From: Chryseobacterium jejuense
GTDB lineage: Bacteria; Bacteroidota; Bacteroidia; Flavobacteriales; Weeksellaceae
Length of the DNA: 64,000 nt
NCBI RefSeq assembly: GCF_017877355.1
Contig: NZ_JAGIPR010000003.1
Span: 248,001-312,000 of the forward strand
Reading direction: 5' to 3'
Shown here: positions 16,285 through 24,483 of the stretch, one piece after another
How positions within the stretch are numbered: the first letter of the stretch is position 1
Layout of the letters: each line of letters begins with the position of its first letter
Program-made: the position numbers and the translations under genes
The notes under the pieces: model-generated
Database searches by the model: none
What the model saw: only the letters and a program-made list of their open reading frames with translations
What the model was told of the DNA's origin: nothing

Positions 16285-18063
16285 ATGAAAAGAATGACTT
16301 CAAAGGAAAAAGTTGCTGCGCTTCGTGAAGAAATGCAGAAAAATAATGTTGATGCATTTATAGTATATTCTGCAGATCCGCACATGAGTGAATACCTTCC
16401 TGAAGAATGGCAGGAAAGAGCATGGCTGTCAGGATTTTTAGGTTCTGCTGGTTTTGTGGTAGTAACTCAAAGCAAAGCAGGTCTTTGGACAGACGGAAGA
16501 TACTTTACACAAGCTGCTATTGAATTGGACGGTTCAGGAATCGAGCTTTTCAAAGATGGTATAGAAGGAACTCCTAATTATATTGATTGGATTATTTCTG
16601 AAATCCCAGCTGGAGGTAAAGTGGCTGTAAATGCTTTAGCCGCTTCTAATGCCAATTGGGAACTACTTTCTCAAAAATTTAATTCAAAAAATATTACCCT
16701 TGTTGATATTCCTCTTTTAAAGGAGGTTTGGAAAGAAAGAGGAATACCATCTGCTCATCCAATCTTTGTACAGCCTGTAGAAAGAGCCGGGAAATCTGTA
16801 GCAGATAAACTTTCTGCGATCCGTCAGAAAATGGAAGAGCAGGAAGCAACCGTTCATATCATTTCAAGTCTTGATGATGTGGCATGGACATCCAATCTTA
16901 GAGGAAGCGATGTACAGAGTAATCCTGTATTTTTAGGATATATTGTCATCACTAAGAATGATGCAGTGCTATTTACCGGATTAGAAAAACTTGAAGTAGA
17001 AGCAAGAAAACAAATGGACGATTCTTTTGTAAAGATGATACCTTACGAAGAATTCTATAACTACCTGAAAGCATTCAAAAATGAAAAAGTATTGGTTTCT
17101 CCAAACAGCAACCAGCAGATTTTTGAAACGTTAAAGGCAGACAATCAATTTATCAAAGCTCCGGTACCAGGTAACCTGATGAAAGCTCAGAAAAATGAAA
17201 CTGAGTTAGAAGGTTTCAGAACCGTAATGGTAAGAGACGGAGTTGCTATGGTAAAATTCCTTTACTGGCTGACTCATAACGCAGGAAAAGAAGCGATGAA
17301 TGAATATTCTATCGGTGAAAAACTGAGAAGTTTCCGTGCGGAAGGGGAGAACTTTGTGGGAGAAAGTTTTGGTTCCATCGTAGGATATAAGGACAATGGA
17401 GCGATCATGCACTATTCTGCGAAGAAAGAAGGAAGTAAAGAAGTTACTAATGAAGAGACAATCCTTGTAGATTCAGGAGGTCAGTATCTTGAAGGAACTA
17501 CAGACATTACCAGAACTTTTGCATTAGGAACCCCTTCTGAAGAGTTCAAAAGAAATTCTACATTGGTATTGCAGGGTCTGATCCGTTTATCAATGGTAAA
17601 ATTCCCTAAAGGAACAAAAGGGGTACACCTGGATGCCATTGCAAGACTTCCGTTATGGATGGAAGGCAAAGACTTCAACCACGGAACAGGACATGGAGTA
17701 GGAAGCTTTATGAACGTTCACGAAGGTCCGCAAAATATCAGAAAAGACTTAAACCCTCAGGATCTTCTTCCTGGAATGGTTTTGTCTAACGAACCTGGCT
17801 ACTATCTTGAAGGACATTACGGAATTCGTCATGAGAACCTTATTGCTGTAAAAGAAGCAGAGAAAACAATTCACGGAACATTCTATGAATTTGAAACATT
17901 AACGTTCTGTCCGTTCTTTAAAGATACCGTGGTAAAAGAAATCCTTTCAGAAAGTGAAATTGCATGGCTGAATGATTACCATAAAACATGTGAAGAAAAA
18001 CTAGCTCCTTATTTGGAAGGAGAAGTGAAAGAATGGTTTTTACAACTGGTAAGCCCATTGTAA
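16285..18063 (+). CDS. pepP: Xaa-Pro aminopeptidase (aminopeptidase P, M24B)
   Basis: A 592-residue three-domain aminopeptidase P of the long, eukaryote-like type. Two creatinase-like N-terminal domains (about 1-300) precede the pita-bread catalytic domain. The five metal ligands are present: Asp396, Asp407 (D-S-G-G-Q-Y ... T-T-D-I-T-R), His470 (G-T-G-H-G-V-G), Glu503 (N-E-P-G-Y-Y) and Glu517 (R-H-E-N-L). It releases an N-terminal residue followed by proline, using two Mn or Zn ions. There is no signal peptide, so it is cytosolic. The ATG at 16294 is an alternative start. A terminator follows. Confidence 0.95.
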   Translation: MKRMTSKEKVAALREEMQKNNVDAFIVYSADPHMSEYLPEEWQERAWLSGFLGSAGFVVVTQSKAGLWTDGRYFTQAAIELDGSGIELFKDGIEGTPNYIDWIISEIPAGGKVAVNALAASNANWELLSQKFNSKNITLVDIPLLKEVWKERGIPSAHPIFVQPVERAGKSVADKLSAIRQKMEEQEATVHIISSLDDVAWTSNLRGSDVQSNPVFLGYIVITKNDAVLFTGLEKLEVEARKQMDDSFVKMIPYEEFYNYLKAFKNEKVLVSPNSNQQIFETLKADNQFIKAPVPGNLMKAQKNETELEGFRTVMVRDGVAMVKFLYWLTHNAGKEAMNEYSIGEKLRSFRAEGENFVGESFGSIVGYKDNGAIMHYSAKKEGSKEVTNEETILVDSGGQYLEGTTDITRTFALGTPSEEFKRNSTLVLQGLIRLSMVKFPKGTKGVHLDAIARLPLWMEGKDFNHGTGHGVGSFMNVHEGPQNIRKDLNPQDLLPGMVLSNEPGYYLEGHYGIRHENLIAVKEAEKTIHGTFYEFETLTFCPFFKDTVVKEILSESEIAWLNDYHKTCEEKLAPYLEGEVKEWFLQLVSPL

Positions 18064-18149
18064 TAAAAACTAAAGTAGATGTTGAAGAATTTTAAACATT
18101 GAACTTTAAAATTTATAATACTAAACAAAATAATTGTTAGATCAGCAAA

Positions 18150-18183
18150 AGTCCTGTAAGTTGTCGCTTGCAGGGCTTTTTTT
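18150..18183 (+). terminator. Terminator of aminopeptidase gene
   Basis: Stem agtcctgtaag / cttgcagggct (two G-T pairs) followed by a run of seven T, about 90 bases past the stop. Confidence 0.7.
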
Positions 18184-18646
18184 ATTTGTACAACCGTATT
18201 TTTACGGATAAAATTCTAGGGATTCTCCTGATGATGGGAATTACATCTCTATCTATCTTTGCTCCATCAAACGCATCATTTCATATCTTCATATAATAAC
18301 TTAGTAATTCAAGACAGTAGATCATCCCGCCCTGGGATGATTTTCTTTTTTAAACCTGAATTCGGTTAAGAAAACTCCCTGATTCTTTTCACGCAGAGAT
18401 CGCAAAAGATTTTTAATCAAATTTGAAAAGAATTTCTTTCGCAAAGATATTGGCTGCTTTTTTGCTGAGTGAAACGCCTTTTCGATCTTAAGATAGGAGC
18501 GTTTCAGAAAAAACTTTGCGAGCCATTACGTGATAATAATGTACATGAGCAAAGGATTAACAAACAATCTTAGCTCGAACACAGTTTTTTATCATTTTTT
18601 TTAATTGTCTTGTAGTGATCATTAGTAATTATATCACTAAAAGTAA

Positions 18647-18681
18647 CTTCCAGCTTCATGCTTCCATCTTCCTACCATCCA
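18647..18681. repeat. Heptamer array (cttccag family)
   Basis: Five consecutive 7-base units: cttccag, cttcatg, cttccat, cttccta, ccatcca. Same unit family as 1413-1440 and 27431-27479. Confidence 0.7.
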
Positions 18682-18760
18682 ATCTTAACTTCTTTACCCC
18701 CGAACTCAATTTTTTTAATAAGTTTTATTTATTTTCGCCATATTAAGAAAACCCAGATCA

Positions 18761-19327
18761 ATGGTACATGATTTTTTTCGGAGTTTTGAACTGTTTTCAG
18801 AGAACGAAATTGAAGAGTTTTTAAAGCTTTTTGAAATCAGGAAAGTCAGTAAGAGTGAGTATTTCATACAAGAAGGTGAGAAATGCAGGGAAGTGGCATT
18901 TATAAAGTCCGGAATCTTTCGTTCCTTTTATCTTGCTGATGACGGAAAAGATATGACCTATTGTTTCAGGTTTCCCAATACCATGATGGCTGCCTATTCA
19001 TCATTTATTTCCGGATGTCTCAGTAAAGAAAATATGCAGGCGATTACGGATTCAGAATTGTTAATCTTAAAAAAGGAAAAAATGGATGCCTTGATCCAGG
19101 ATGATCTCAACTGGACAAAGTTTTTAAAGATGATTGCTGAACAGGAATATCTTGAATTGGAAAATCGGTTTTTTCAGCTTCAGAGAGATAGTGCTACCCA
19201 GCGTTATACCACGCTTATTAAAAACTATCCGGATTATATTCAGAAAATTCCGCTGCAGTATCTGGCTTCTTACCTTGGTATTACCCAACGTCATTTAAGC
19301 CGTATAAGGAAAGAGATTTCTTTTTAG
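18761..19327 (+). CDS. Crp/Fnr-family transcriptional regulator
   Basis: A 188-residue Crp/Fnr-type protein. The cyclic-nucleotide-like beta-barrel spans about residues 10-115 (Y-F-I-Q-E-G-E-K-C, A-F-I-K-S-G-I-F-R) and a compact HTH ends the protein (L-Q-Y-L-A-S-Y-L-G-I-T-Q-R-H-L-S-R-I-R). There is no N-terminal Cys cluster of the FNR type and no complete cAMP-binding R-S/T-A motif, so the ligand is unknown. The next two genes run in the same direction after 55 bases and have their own promoter, which makes them the most likely targets. Confidence 0.88.
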   Translation: MVHDFFRSFELFSENEIEEFLKLFEIRKVSKSEYFIQEGEKCREVAFIKSGIFRSFYLADDGKDMTYCFRFPNTMMAAYSSFISGCLSKENMQAITDSELLILKKEKMDALIQDDLNWTKFLKMIAEQEYLELENRFFQLQRDSATQRYTTLIKNYPDYIQKIPLQYLASYLGITQRHLSRIRKEISF

Positions 19328-19330
19328 ACA

Positions 19331-19368
19331 TTTGTCCTGTTTATTGGTCTTCCAGCTCTATAATTTTG
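19331..19368 (+). promoter_or_regulatory. Promoter upstream of the NAD(P)-binding protein gene
   Basis: TTTG at 19331-19334 and an exact TAATTTTG at 19361-19368 stand 14 bases before the start of the next gene. Spacing of 26 is longer than ideal. Confidence 0.4.
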
Positions 19369-19382
19369 TCAAAAAAAAATAG

Positions 19383-20408
19383 ATGGAGCACAATATTCTA
19401 ATTATCGGCGGAAACGGATTGGTAGGCAAGACAATTGCCCGTATTTTACAGACGAGAAATCCTCATTTCAATATTTTTATTGGGGGACGTAAAGGTGGAA
19501 ATGTAAATAAAAGTCTAAAGATTGATGTTACAGATCCCAGTACTTTTCAGGTGATTAATGATAAAAAAATAAATTTTATTATTCTTTCTGTGAATGATAA
19601 ATCTGACCATGTACTCAGATTTGCCATTGCCAATCAGATTGATTATCTGGATATCACAAAACCTACTCCGGATCTGGTAAAAGCTTATGATATTGCCAGA
19701 AGATCAGACATTAAAAGTCGAATTGTTTTCAGTTCCGGATGGATGGGGGGAATAGTGCCCGGATTGGTGAATGTTCTTTCAAAAGATACTAATGACACTC
19801 AGGCAGTAAAACTCTTTGTGTACTATTCTGTTAAAGATCTGGCTGGAGAAAGTTCTGCACATTTTATGGCAGAAAATGTGGCAGTCCCTTTTCATGATTA
19901 TAAAAACGATCAACCTGATCCTATCCGACATTTTTTAGATACTGAAACCTATGATTTTTCCTTCGGAATCGGAAAAAGGAATGCTTATAATTTTGATGTT
20001 CCCGATCTGTATATCCTGAACAAGGTTGAAAGAATTCCCAATGTGAGCGTAAAAATGACTTATAATTCTAAGTTCATTACCTGGCTGCTGGGGAGCTTTC
20101 AATACCTCAGAATTTTTAATATTTTGTCTTTGAAAGAAAGGAAAATGATTTTCGGATCAAGTGGAAATGGAGATCAGGCGGTCTTTGAAATAGTAGTGCA
20201 GGATAAAAACGGTGATAAGAAACTGAGTCTGCAGAGTATAAAAGGACAGGCAGAATTAACGGCTTTATCAGCAGTTTTACATACCGAAGAACTGTTGAGA
20301 AATCCTCATGAAGGCAATATTTATTTCAGCCATCAGTTGCATGAACCTTTATCATTATTGGCTCAGCTTAATGCCTATGAAACGATTAATATCAATATAG
20401 CGCAATGA
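19383..20408 (+). CDS. Saccharopine dehydrogenase-like NAD(P)-binding protein
   Basis: The 341-residue product starts with a Rossmann glycine loop (I-I-G-G-N-G-L-V-G-K-T, residues 7-17) and the following strands F-I-G-G-R and L-K-I-D-V-T, as in saccharopine-dehydrogenase-type oxidoreductases. The middle has F-S-S-G-W-M-G-G-I-V-P-G, the family's active-site loop. The C-terminal half is less conserved. Substrate is unknown; many family members are annotated this way without proof. It overlaps the next gene by 4 bases, so translation is coupled. Confidence 0.82.
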   Translation: MEHNILIIGGNGLVGKTIARILQTRNPHFNIFIGGRKGGNVNKSLKIDVTDPSTFQVINDKKINFIILSVNDKSDHVLRFAIANQIDYLDITKPTPDLVKAYDIARRSDIKSRIVFSSGWMGGIVPGLVNVLSKDTNDTQAVKLFVYYSVKDLAGESSAHFMAENVAVPFHDYKNDQPDPIRHFLDTETYDFSFGIGKRNAYNFDVPDLYILNKVERIPNVSVKMTYNSKFITWLLGSFQYLRIFNILSLKERKMIFGSSGNGDQAVFEIVVQDKNGDKKLSLQSIKGQAELTALSAVLHTEELLRNPHEGNIYFSHQLHEPLSLLAQLNAYETININIAQ

Positions 20409-20983
20409 AAAAAATAGCCATTATCAATGGACATCCGAATAAAGAATCTTTCAATTTCGGGGTTGCAGAAGCCTATAAAAACGGAGCCAAAGAAGCAGGA
20501 GCAGAAATAAAAGAAATTACGATAGCAGACTTGAACTTTAATCCCAATTTACAGTTCGGATATCAAAAAAGAATGGAGCTGGAACCTGATTTATTGAATG
20601 CCTGGGAAATTATACAATGGGCAGATCATCTGGTTTGGGTACATCCGGTCTGGTGGGGAGGATTTCCAGCCTTAATGAAAGGATTCATAGACCGTCTTTT
20701 TCTTCCAGGATTCGCCTATAAATATAGAGAAAATTCTTTGTGGTGGGATAAGCTTTTAAAAGGAAAAACAGCTCATATTATTACCACAATAGATCAGCCG
20801 GGATGGTATTACCGTCTCATGTACGGAAGACCAAGCGTCAATCAGCTTAAGAAATCAACGTTGGAATTCTGTGGAATAAAACCGGTGAGGGTTACTTACT
20901 TTGGGATTATTCGTACTTCTAATGAAAAGCAGCGGAAAAAATGGTTGGAGAAAGTGAAATCGTTGGGACAAAAACTAAAATAA
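20405..20983 (+). CDS. NAD(P)H-dependent flavin oxidoreductase (NQO1/MdaB-like)
   Basis: A 192-residue flavodoxin-fold reductase. The N-terminal loop (I-I-N-G-H-P-N-K-E-S-F-N) binds flavin phosphate. The hallmark segment W-A-D-H-L-V-W-V-H-P-V-W-W-G-G-F-P-A-L-M-K-G-F-I-D-R (from residue about 74) is nearly ideal for the family. It likely reduces quinones with NAD(P)H in the cytosol. It is the last gene of a Crp-linked set and overlaps the upstream gene by 4 bases. It is distinct from the oxidoreductase at 2639-3169, which has a more diverged version of the motif. Confidence 0.9.
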   Translation: MKKIAIINGHPNKESFNFGVAEAYKNGAKEAGAEIKEITIADLNFNPNLQFGYQKRMELEPDLLNAWEIIQWADHLVWVHPVWWGGFPALMKGFIDRLFLPGFAYKYRENSLWWDKLLKGKTAHIITTIDQPGWYYRLMYGRPSVNQLKKSTLEFCGIKPVRVTYFGIIRTSNEKQRKKWLEKVKSLGQKLK

Positions 20984-21062
20984 AATTGAATAAAAAACGG
21001 AAGTTGGAAATTAAAATAGCTGTTGTATATATTTGAATGCATCATTTCCAACTTCCTGTCTT

Positions 21063-21785
21063 TTACAGTCCTTTTTTTCCCTCTATCCAGTACGCTTGTG
21101 ATCTGATACACCTCGAGGAGACCCCCTTAGCCTTAAGAAATTTTCTTATAAGTGACATTCGGGTTCCGTTTCCTGTTAGGTAAAAAACCGCATTATCATT
21201 GCAAATAGCTTCCTTTTCTTCCCTTAGAAAGTCGGTTAAGGCTTCTATGATTCTCATTGTACTGTTTTTGGGACTATGATAACCATATAAATTGAGACTT
21301 TCCAGAGCCTGGGATTCTTCCAGCTCATGAAGGCAGATAAATAAAGAACCTGCTTCTTCCACCGCTTCTTTAATGGAAAGAGAACTTCCCAATGAGGTTT
21401 CATCCCCTATGGAGAAATGAATTTTAGCATTCGGCTCAAAAAATCGCTTTCCCCTGGGCACTAATATTTTTATTGAATCCCCAACAGATAAATGAATTGC
21501 AAAACGACTTCCCACTGCTGAATTATTATGGATGTGAAATAAAACTTCAAATGTTCCAGCTTCTCTATTAAAATTGAAGGGCGAATAATTACGGAAATCC
21601 CTGTCGTTGATTCGTATTCCAATGGCATAAGCAGGTTCATACTGAATATCCTGTAAATCGGTTTCAAAACGCACAAGACGAAGATTCCCGGAAATAGTTT
21701 CTATATGAATAACTTTACAATCTTTGAATTTTGAGGACCATACATTTTCTACCGTATCGTTGATCCATTTTGGTAAACTTGGCAT
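21063..21785 (-). CDS. Siderophore-interacting protein (FAD-binding ferric-siderophore reductase type)
   Basis: I start at the ATG at 21783-21785 (240 residues) since the family begins M-P-S-L-P-K-W; the open frame extends 25 codons upstream without homology. The FAD-binding motif R-N-Y-S (about residue 66) matches R-x-Y-S/T, and the nucleotide-binding segment has I-G-D-E-T-S-L-G (about 128). The C-terminal region carries L-T-G-N-G-T-R and a final Y-W-I-E-G-K-K-G, typical of SIP-type reductases. These release iron from imported ferric siderophores in the cytosol. The AraC regulator gene next upstream may control it. Confidence 0.88.
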   Translation of the reverse strand: MPSLPKWINDTVENVWSSKFKDCKVIHIETISGNLRLVRFETDLQDIQYEPAYAIGIRINDRDFRNYSPFNFNREAGTFEVLFHIHNNSAVGSRFAIHLSVGDSIKILVPRGKRFFEPNAKIHFSIGDETSLGSSLSIKEAVEEAGSLFICLHELEESQALESLNLYGYHSPKNSTMRIIEALTDFLREEKEAICNDNAVFYLTGNGTRMSLIRKFLKAKGVSSRCIRSQAYWIEGKKGL

Positions 21786-21933
21786 GAATAATTTTTTATT
21801 GCAAAGGAAGCCGTAAAATGTAAATAGTACGATAGCTGTTCCATGGGAATAATTGGACAATTCGTGGTTGAGAATAGGGAAGGGAGAAGGAGATCGTTAA
21901 GAATACGGCAGAAATTTTTTGCTCCGTTTTGAA

Positions 21934-22797
21934 CTACCTGCTTGAATGCCTGAATTGTGAAGGTGATTGGTCTTCCAGTTTTGAAAATAAGCGGCTGAAA
22001 TACGTGTGGTCATTGTATCCTAATTCATAGGCAATTTCCTTTACTGTAAGGTGAGTGAATGCTAATAACCGCTTGGCTTCAATTAGAATTTCCTGATGAA
22101 TCCAATGTTGAGCAGATTTACCGGTCACTTCACGGATGGCTTCTGTGAGATATCCTCTTGAGATATTTAGCTTTTCAGCATATTCAGATGGACTTTTCAT
22201 AGTTTTATAGCCTTGTCGTACCATAATTTTAAACTCCCGTGTCAGTTGTAAAGAACGATTTTCACCAATAGCCTGAGAATAGTTTTCTTTTGAATAGATA
22301 AAGGCAAACATCCCTATAAAAGAATGAAGAAGAGATTGAATTACTAAAAAACCTTCTTTGGAAGCCAACATTTCCTCCGTATAAAAAGTATGGAGTATAG
22401 CCGCTACATTATTGAACTTTTCTACCCATGTTTTCTCCACTGCAAGAGGTCGTATTCCTTCCATAGATTCCTCAAAAACAGAACGTACAGAATCCGGAAC
22501 CAGATCAGATTTTATTGCTACAAACCATCCGTTCACCTTATTCATTAAAAAGCCTTGATGTACCTGCCCTGGTAACACACAGAAAATAGTAGAATCTTTA
22601 GCTTCAATGATGTTGAAGTCAACCATCATTTTTACATGTCCGCTTTCCATGAAGGTAAATATATAATGGCTGTCGCGATGTATTCCTTTATCCATAAGAA
22701 TACTCTCTGTATGATAGGTATGCTGATCCATTCTTTTTATATGGAAGCGATGCTTGGAGATATCACTTAGATCGTAGGTAGGAATGGTATGCTTCAT
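21934..22797 (-). CDS. AraC-family transcriptional regulator
   Basis: A 287-residue regulator. The N-terminal cupin-like ligand domain (about 15-150) contains the family-typical H-Y-I-F-T-F-M-E-S-G-H and L-P-G-Q-V-H-Q-G-F. The C-terminal domain (about 185-285) has two HTH motifs (A-E-K-L-N-I-S-R-G-Y-L-T-E-A and V-K-E-I-A-Y-E-L-G-Y-N-D-H-T-Y-F-S-R-L-F) and ends with Q-S-P-S-Q-F-R. It lies upstream of the siderophore-interacting protein gene in the same direction, 148 bases apart, so regulation of iron acquisition is possible but inferred. Confidence 0.9.
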   Translation of the reverse strand: MKHTIPTYDLSDISKHRFHIKRMDQHTYHTESILMDKGIHRDSHYIFTFMESGHVKMMVDFNIIEAKDSTIFCVLPGQVHQGFLMNKVNGWFVAIKSDLVPDSVRSVFEESMEGIRPLAVEKTWVEKFNNVAAILHTFYTEEMLASKEGFLVIQSLLHSFIGMFAFIYSKENYSQAIGENRSLQLTREFKIMVRQGYKTMKSPSEYAEKLNISRGYLTEAIREVTGKSAQHWIHQEILIEAKRLLAFTHLTVKEIAYELGYNDHTYFSRLFSKLEDQSPSQFRHSSR

Positions 22798-22863
22798 CTT
22801 TTTGAAACTGATTTACAAAGCTACAATAATATAGAAGATCTGCTTTCATTCGTAATATAAAAA

Positions 22864-22890
22864 AATCTCCTGTGATGACAGAAGATTCTA
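22864..22890 (-). terminator. Terminator of LysE gene
   Basis: Stem aatctcctgt / acagaagatt (one imperfect pair) with a T-run on the minus strand, about 45 bases past the stop of the exporter gene. Confidence 0.6.
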
Positions 22891-22934
22891 AATTTTTATT
22901 TTTTTAATCAGGAAATTAATCAATATTTAGTTCA

Positions 22935-23570
22935 TTACTTTGCTTTAGAAAAAGCCATTTTTACTGCCAGATAAGTTAATACACTTGCCATGAACCACTT
23001 TTGTACTTTAATCCAGGCAGGGTTATTATTGAAAAACAAGGCAACTCTGGCAGCTGTTAATACAATTAAGAAATTAATGCTAAAACTTATCAGTACCTGA
23101 ATAGCTCCAAGTTCCAGACTCTGGGTTAAAACAGAGCCATATTCCGGTTTGATGAATTGCGGGAAAAATGAGAGATAAAAAACGGCCACTTTCGGATTGA
23201 GAACATTCGTTAAAAAACCAATGGTGAAAAGCTTTTTAGGGCCATCATTCGATGTATTTTTGTCAATATCAAAAATATTTTTGCTGTTAGGTTTAATAGC
23301 TTGATAAGCCAGGTATAAAAGATACATCGTTCCCAGGGTTTTAAGAACCAGATAGGCAAACGGAACAGCCAATAATACAGCCGTTAAGCCAAAAGAAACC
23401 ATGATGATGTGAAACATAAATCCGCATACGACACCCATTAAAGAAATAAAACCTGACTTTTTCCCTTGTGTTATCGATTTTGAAATCAGGTAAATCATAT
23501 TAGGACCTGGACTAATCACTAAAATAAGTGCTGCCAGAATAAAGAATGAAAGATCTTGAAGTGGGATCAT
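22935..23570 (-). CDS. LysE/RhtB-family amino-acid exporter
   Basis: The 211-residue protein has the family signature near the N-terminus: hydrophobic helix, then I-S-P-G-P-N-M-I-Y (about residues 19-27) and G-K-K-S-G-F-I-S-L-M-G-V-V-C-G. The mid-protein motif F-L-T-N-V-L-N-P-K-V-A-V-F-Y-L-S-F-F-P-Q-F (about 118-138) is diagnostic. About six membrane helices are visible. The family exports amino acids such as threonine, homoserine lactone or lysine; the substrate here cannot be deduced. It stands alone. Confidence 0.92.
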   Translation of the reverse strand: MIPLQDLSFFILAALILVISPGPNMIYLISKSITQGKKSGFISLMGVVCGFMFHIIMVSFGLTAVLLAVPFAYLVLKTLGTMYLLYLAYQAIKPNSKNIFDIDKNTSNDGPKKLFTIGFLTNVLNPKVAVFYLSFFPQFIKPEYGSVLTQSLELGAIQVLISFSINFLIVLTAARVALFFNNNPAWIKVQKWFMASVLTYLAVKMAFSKAK

Positions 23571-23810
23571 TAATTTTTATACAAATGTCTTATTTCTTGA
23601 AATAATGTACAATACTTCTATAAAAATTACTCAAAAAAAAAAGAATTTATGATGTCTCTTTGCTGAGTGAAACGCCATTGCGAAAATTTTCATTCATATT
23701 GTTAACCGTTGCGTTAAAAACAAAAATAACCAACAAATGGAATTCAATTCAAATATTGAAAAAAATGTAAATTAGCCAACACAATCAAAGCAAATCCTTT
23801 CTAAGCAACC

Positions 23811-24395
23811 ATGTCTAAATTAAAAGCTGTAAGAGAACAGAAAAATCTGACCCAGGAAGAACTTTCAGAAAAATCAAAAATTTCTGTGAGAACCATCCAA
23901 CGGATCGAAGCGGGTACGGAACCCAAAGGACATACTTTAAGAGCATTGGCTCAAGCATTGGAAATAGAGGAAGCTTCATTGCAGGATAGTATTGAAACTA
24001 CTGAAACAAGTGTTGAGGTAACTCAGGAGATCATTCCGGAAGTAAAGGAAGAACAGCAACCCGAGACCAATTATTCCCTTATTAAAATCATCAACCTTTC
24101 TTCACTACTATTTACCCTGCTGCCTCCGCTGAATATTTTAGTTCCGTTTCTCCTTATGTTTACCATGAAGCAGAGAAACAGTCTGGCCAGACAGATTATT
24201 TCAGTCCAGATGATATGGACGGTTATGGCTCCTATTGTATTCATTTTGGGGATCTTTTTAAAGCTTGGAAGACAGTTTACACTGGTTCTCATGATCGTAA
24301 TTGTGCTCTCCAATATCTTTATAATCCTTCGTAATACTGCTGAGATTGACCGGAATAAAAAAATGTATTTTCGATTGAAATTCAATATGATATAA
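23811..24395 (+). CDS. Membrane-anchored XRE-type HTH protein
   Basis: A 194-residue protein. The N-terminal XRE HTH (residues 1-60) reads K-A-V-R-E-Q-K-N-L-T-Q-E-E-L-S-E-K-S with R-T-I-Q-R-I-E-A-G. An acidic linker rich in Glu and Thr follows (about 62-92). The last 100 residues hold three hydrophobic segments (L-S-S-L-L-F-T-L-L-P-P-L, M-I-W-T-V-M-A-P-I-V-F-I and L-V-L-M-I-V-I-V-L-S-N-I), so it should sit in the inner membrane with the DNA-binding part in the cytosol. The gene downstream (start 24484) has the same orientation after 88 bases and could be its target. Confidence 0.85.
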   Translation: MSKLKAVREQKNLTQEELSEKSKISVRTIQRIEAGTEPKGHTLRALAQALEIEEASLQDSIETTETSVEVTQEIIPEVKEEQQPETNYSLIKIINLSSLLFTLLPPLNILVPFLLMFTMKQRNSLARQIISVQMIWTVMAPIVFILGIFLKLGRQFTLVLMIVIVLSNIFIILRNTAEIDRNKKMYFRLKFNMI

Positions 24396-24483
24396 AACCT
24401 GTCAGGGCTTTGTCGGGTTTTTGTCGGGTTCATTTTTAATGGAATAACCCATGAAAATCTAATCTTTGTCAAAAATAATAAAA

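Larger units (their letters stand above)
18064..18760. other. Long intergenic stretch with terminator and dispersed repeats
   Basis: Nearly 700 bases without a gene. It contains the aminopeptidase terminator (18150-18183), a 17-base word ttgctgagtgaaacgcc at 18462-18478 that recurs at 23660-23676, the related words cgcagagatcgcaaaag and gcaaagat typical of a scattered intergenic family, and a heptamer array at 18647-18681. No reading frame is convincing. Confidence 0.6.
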
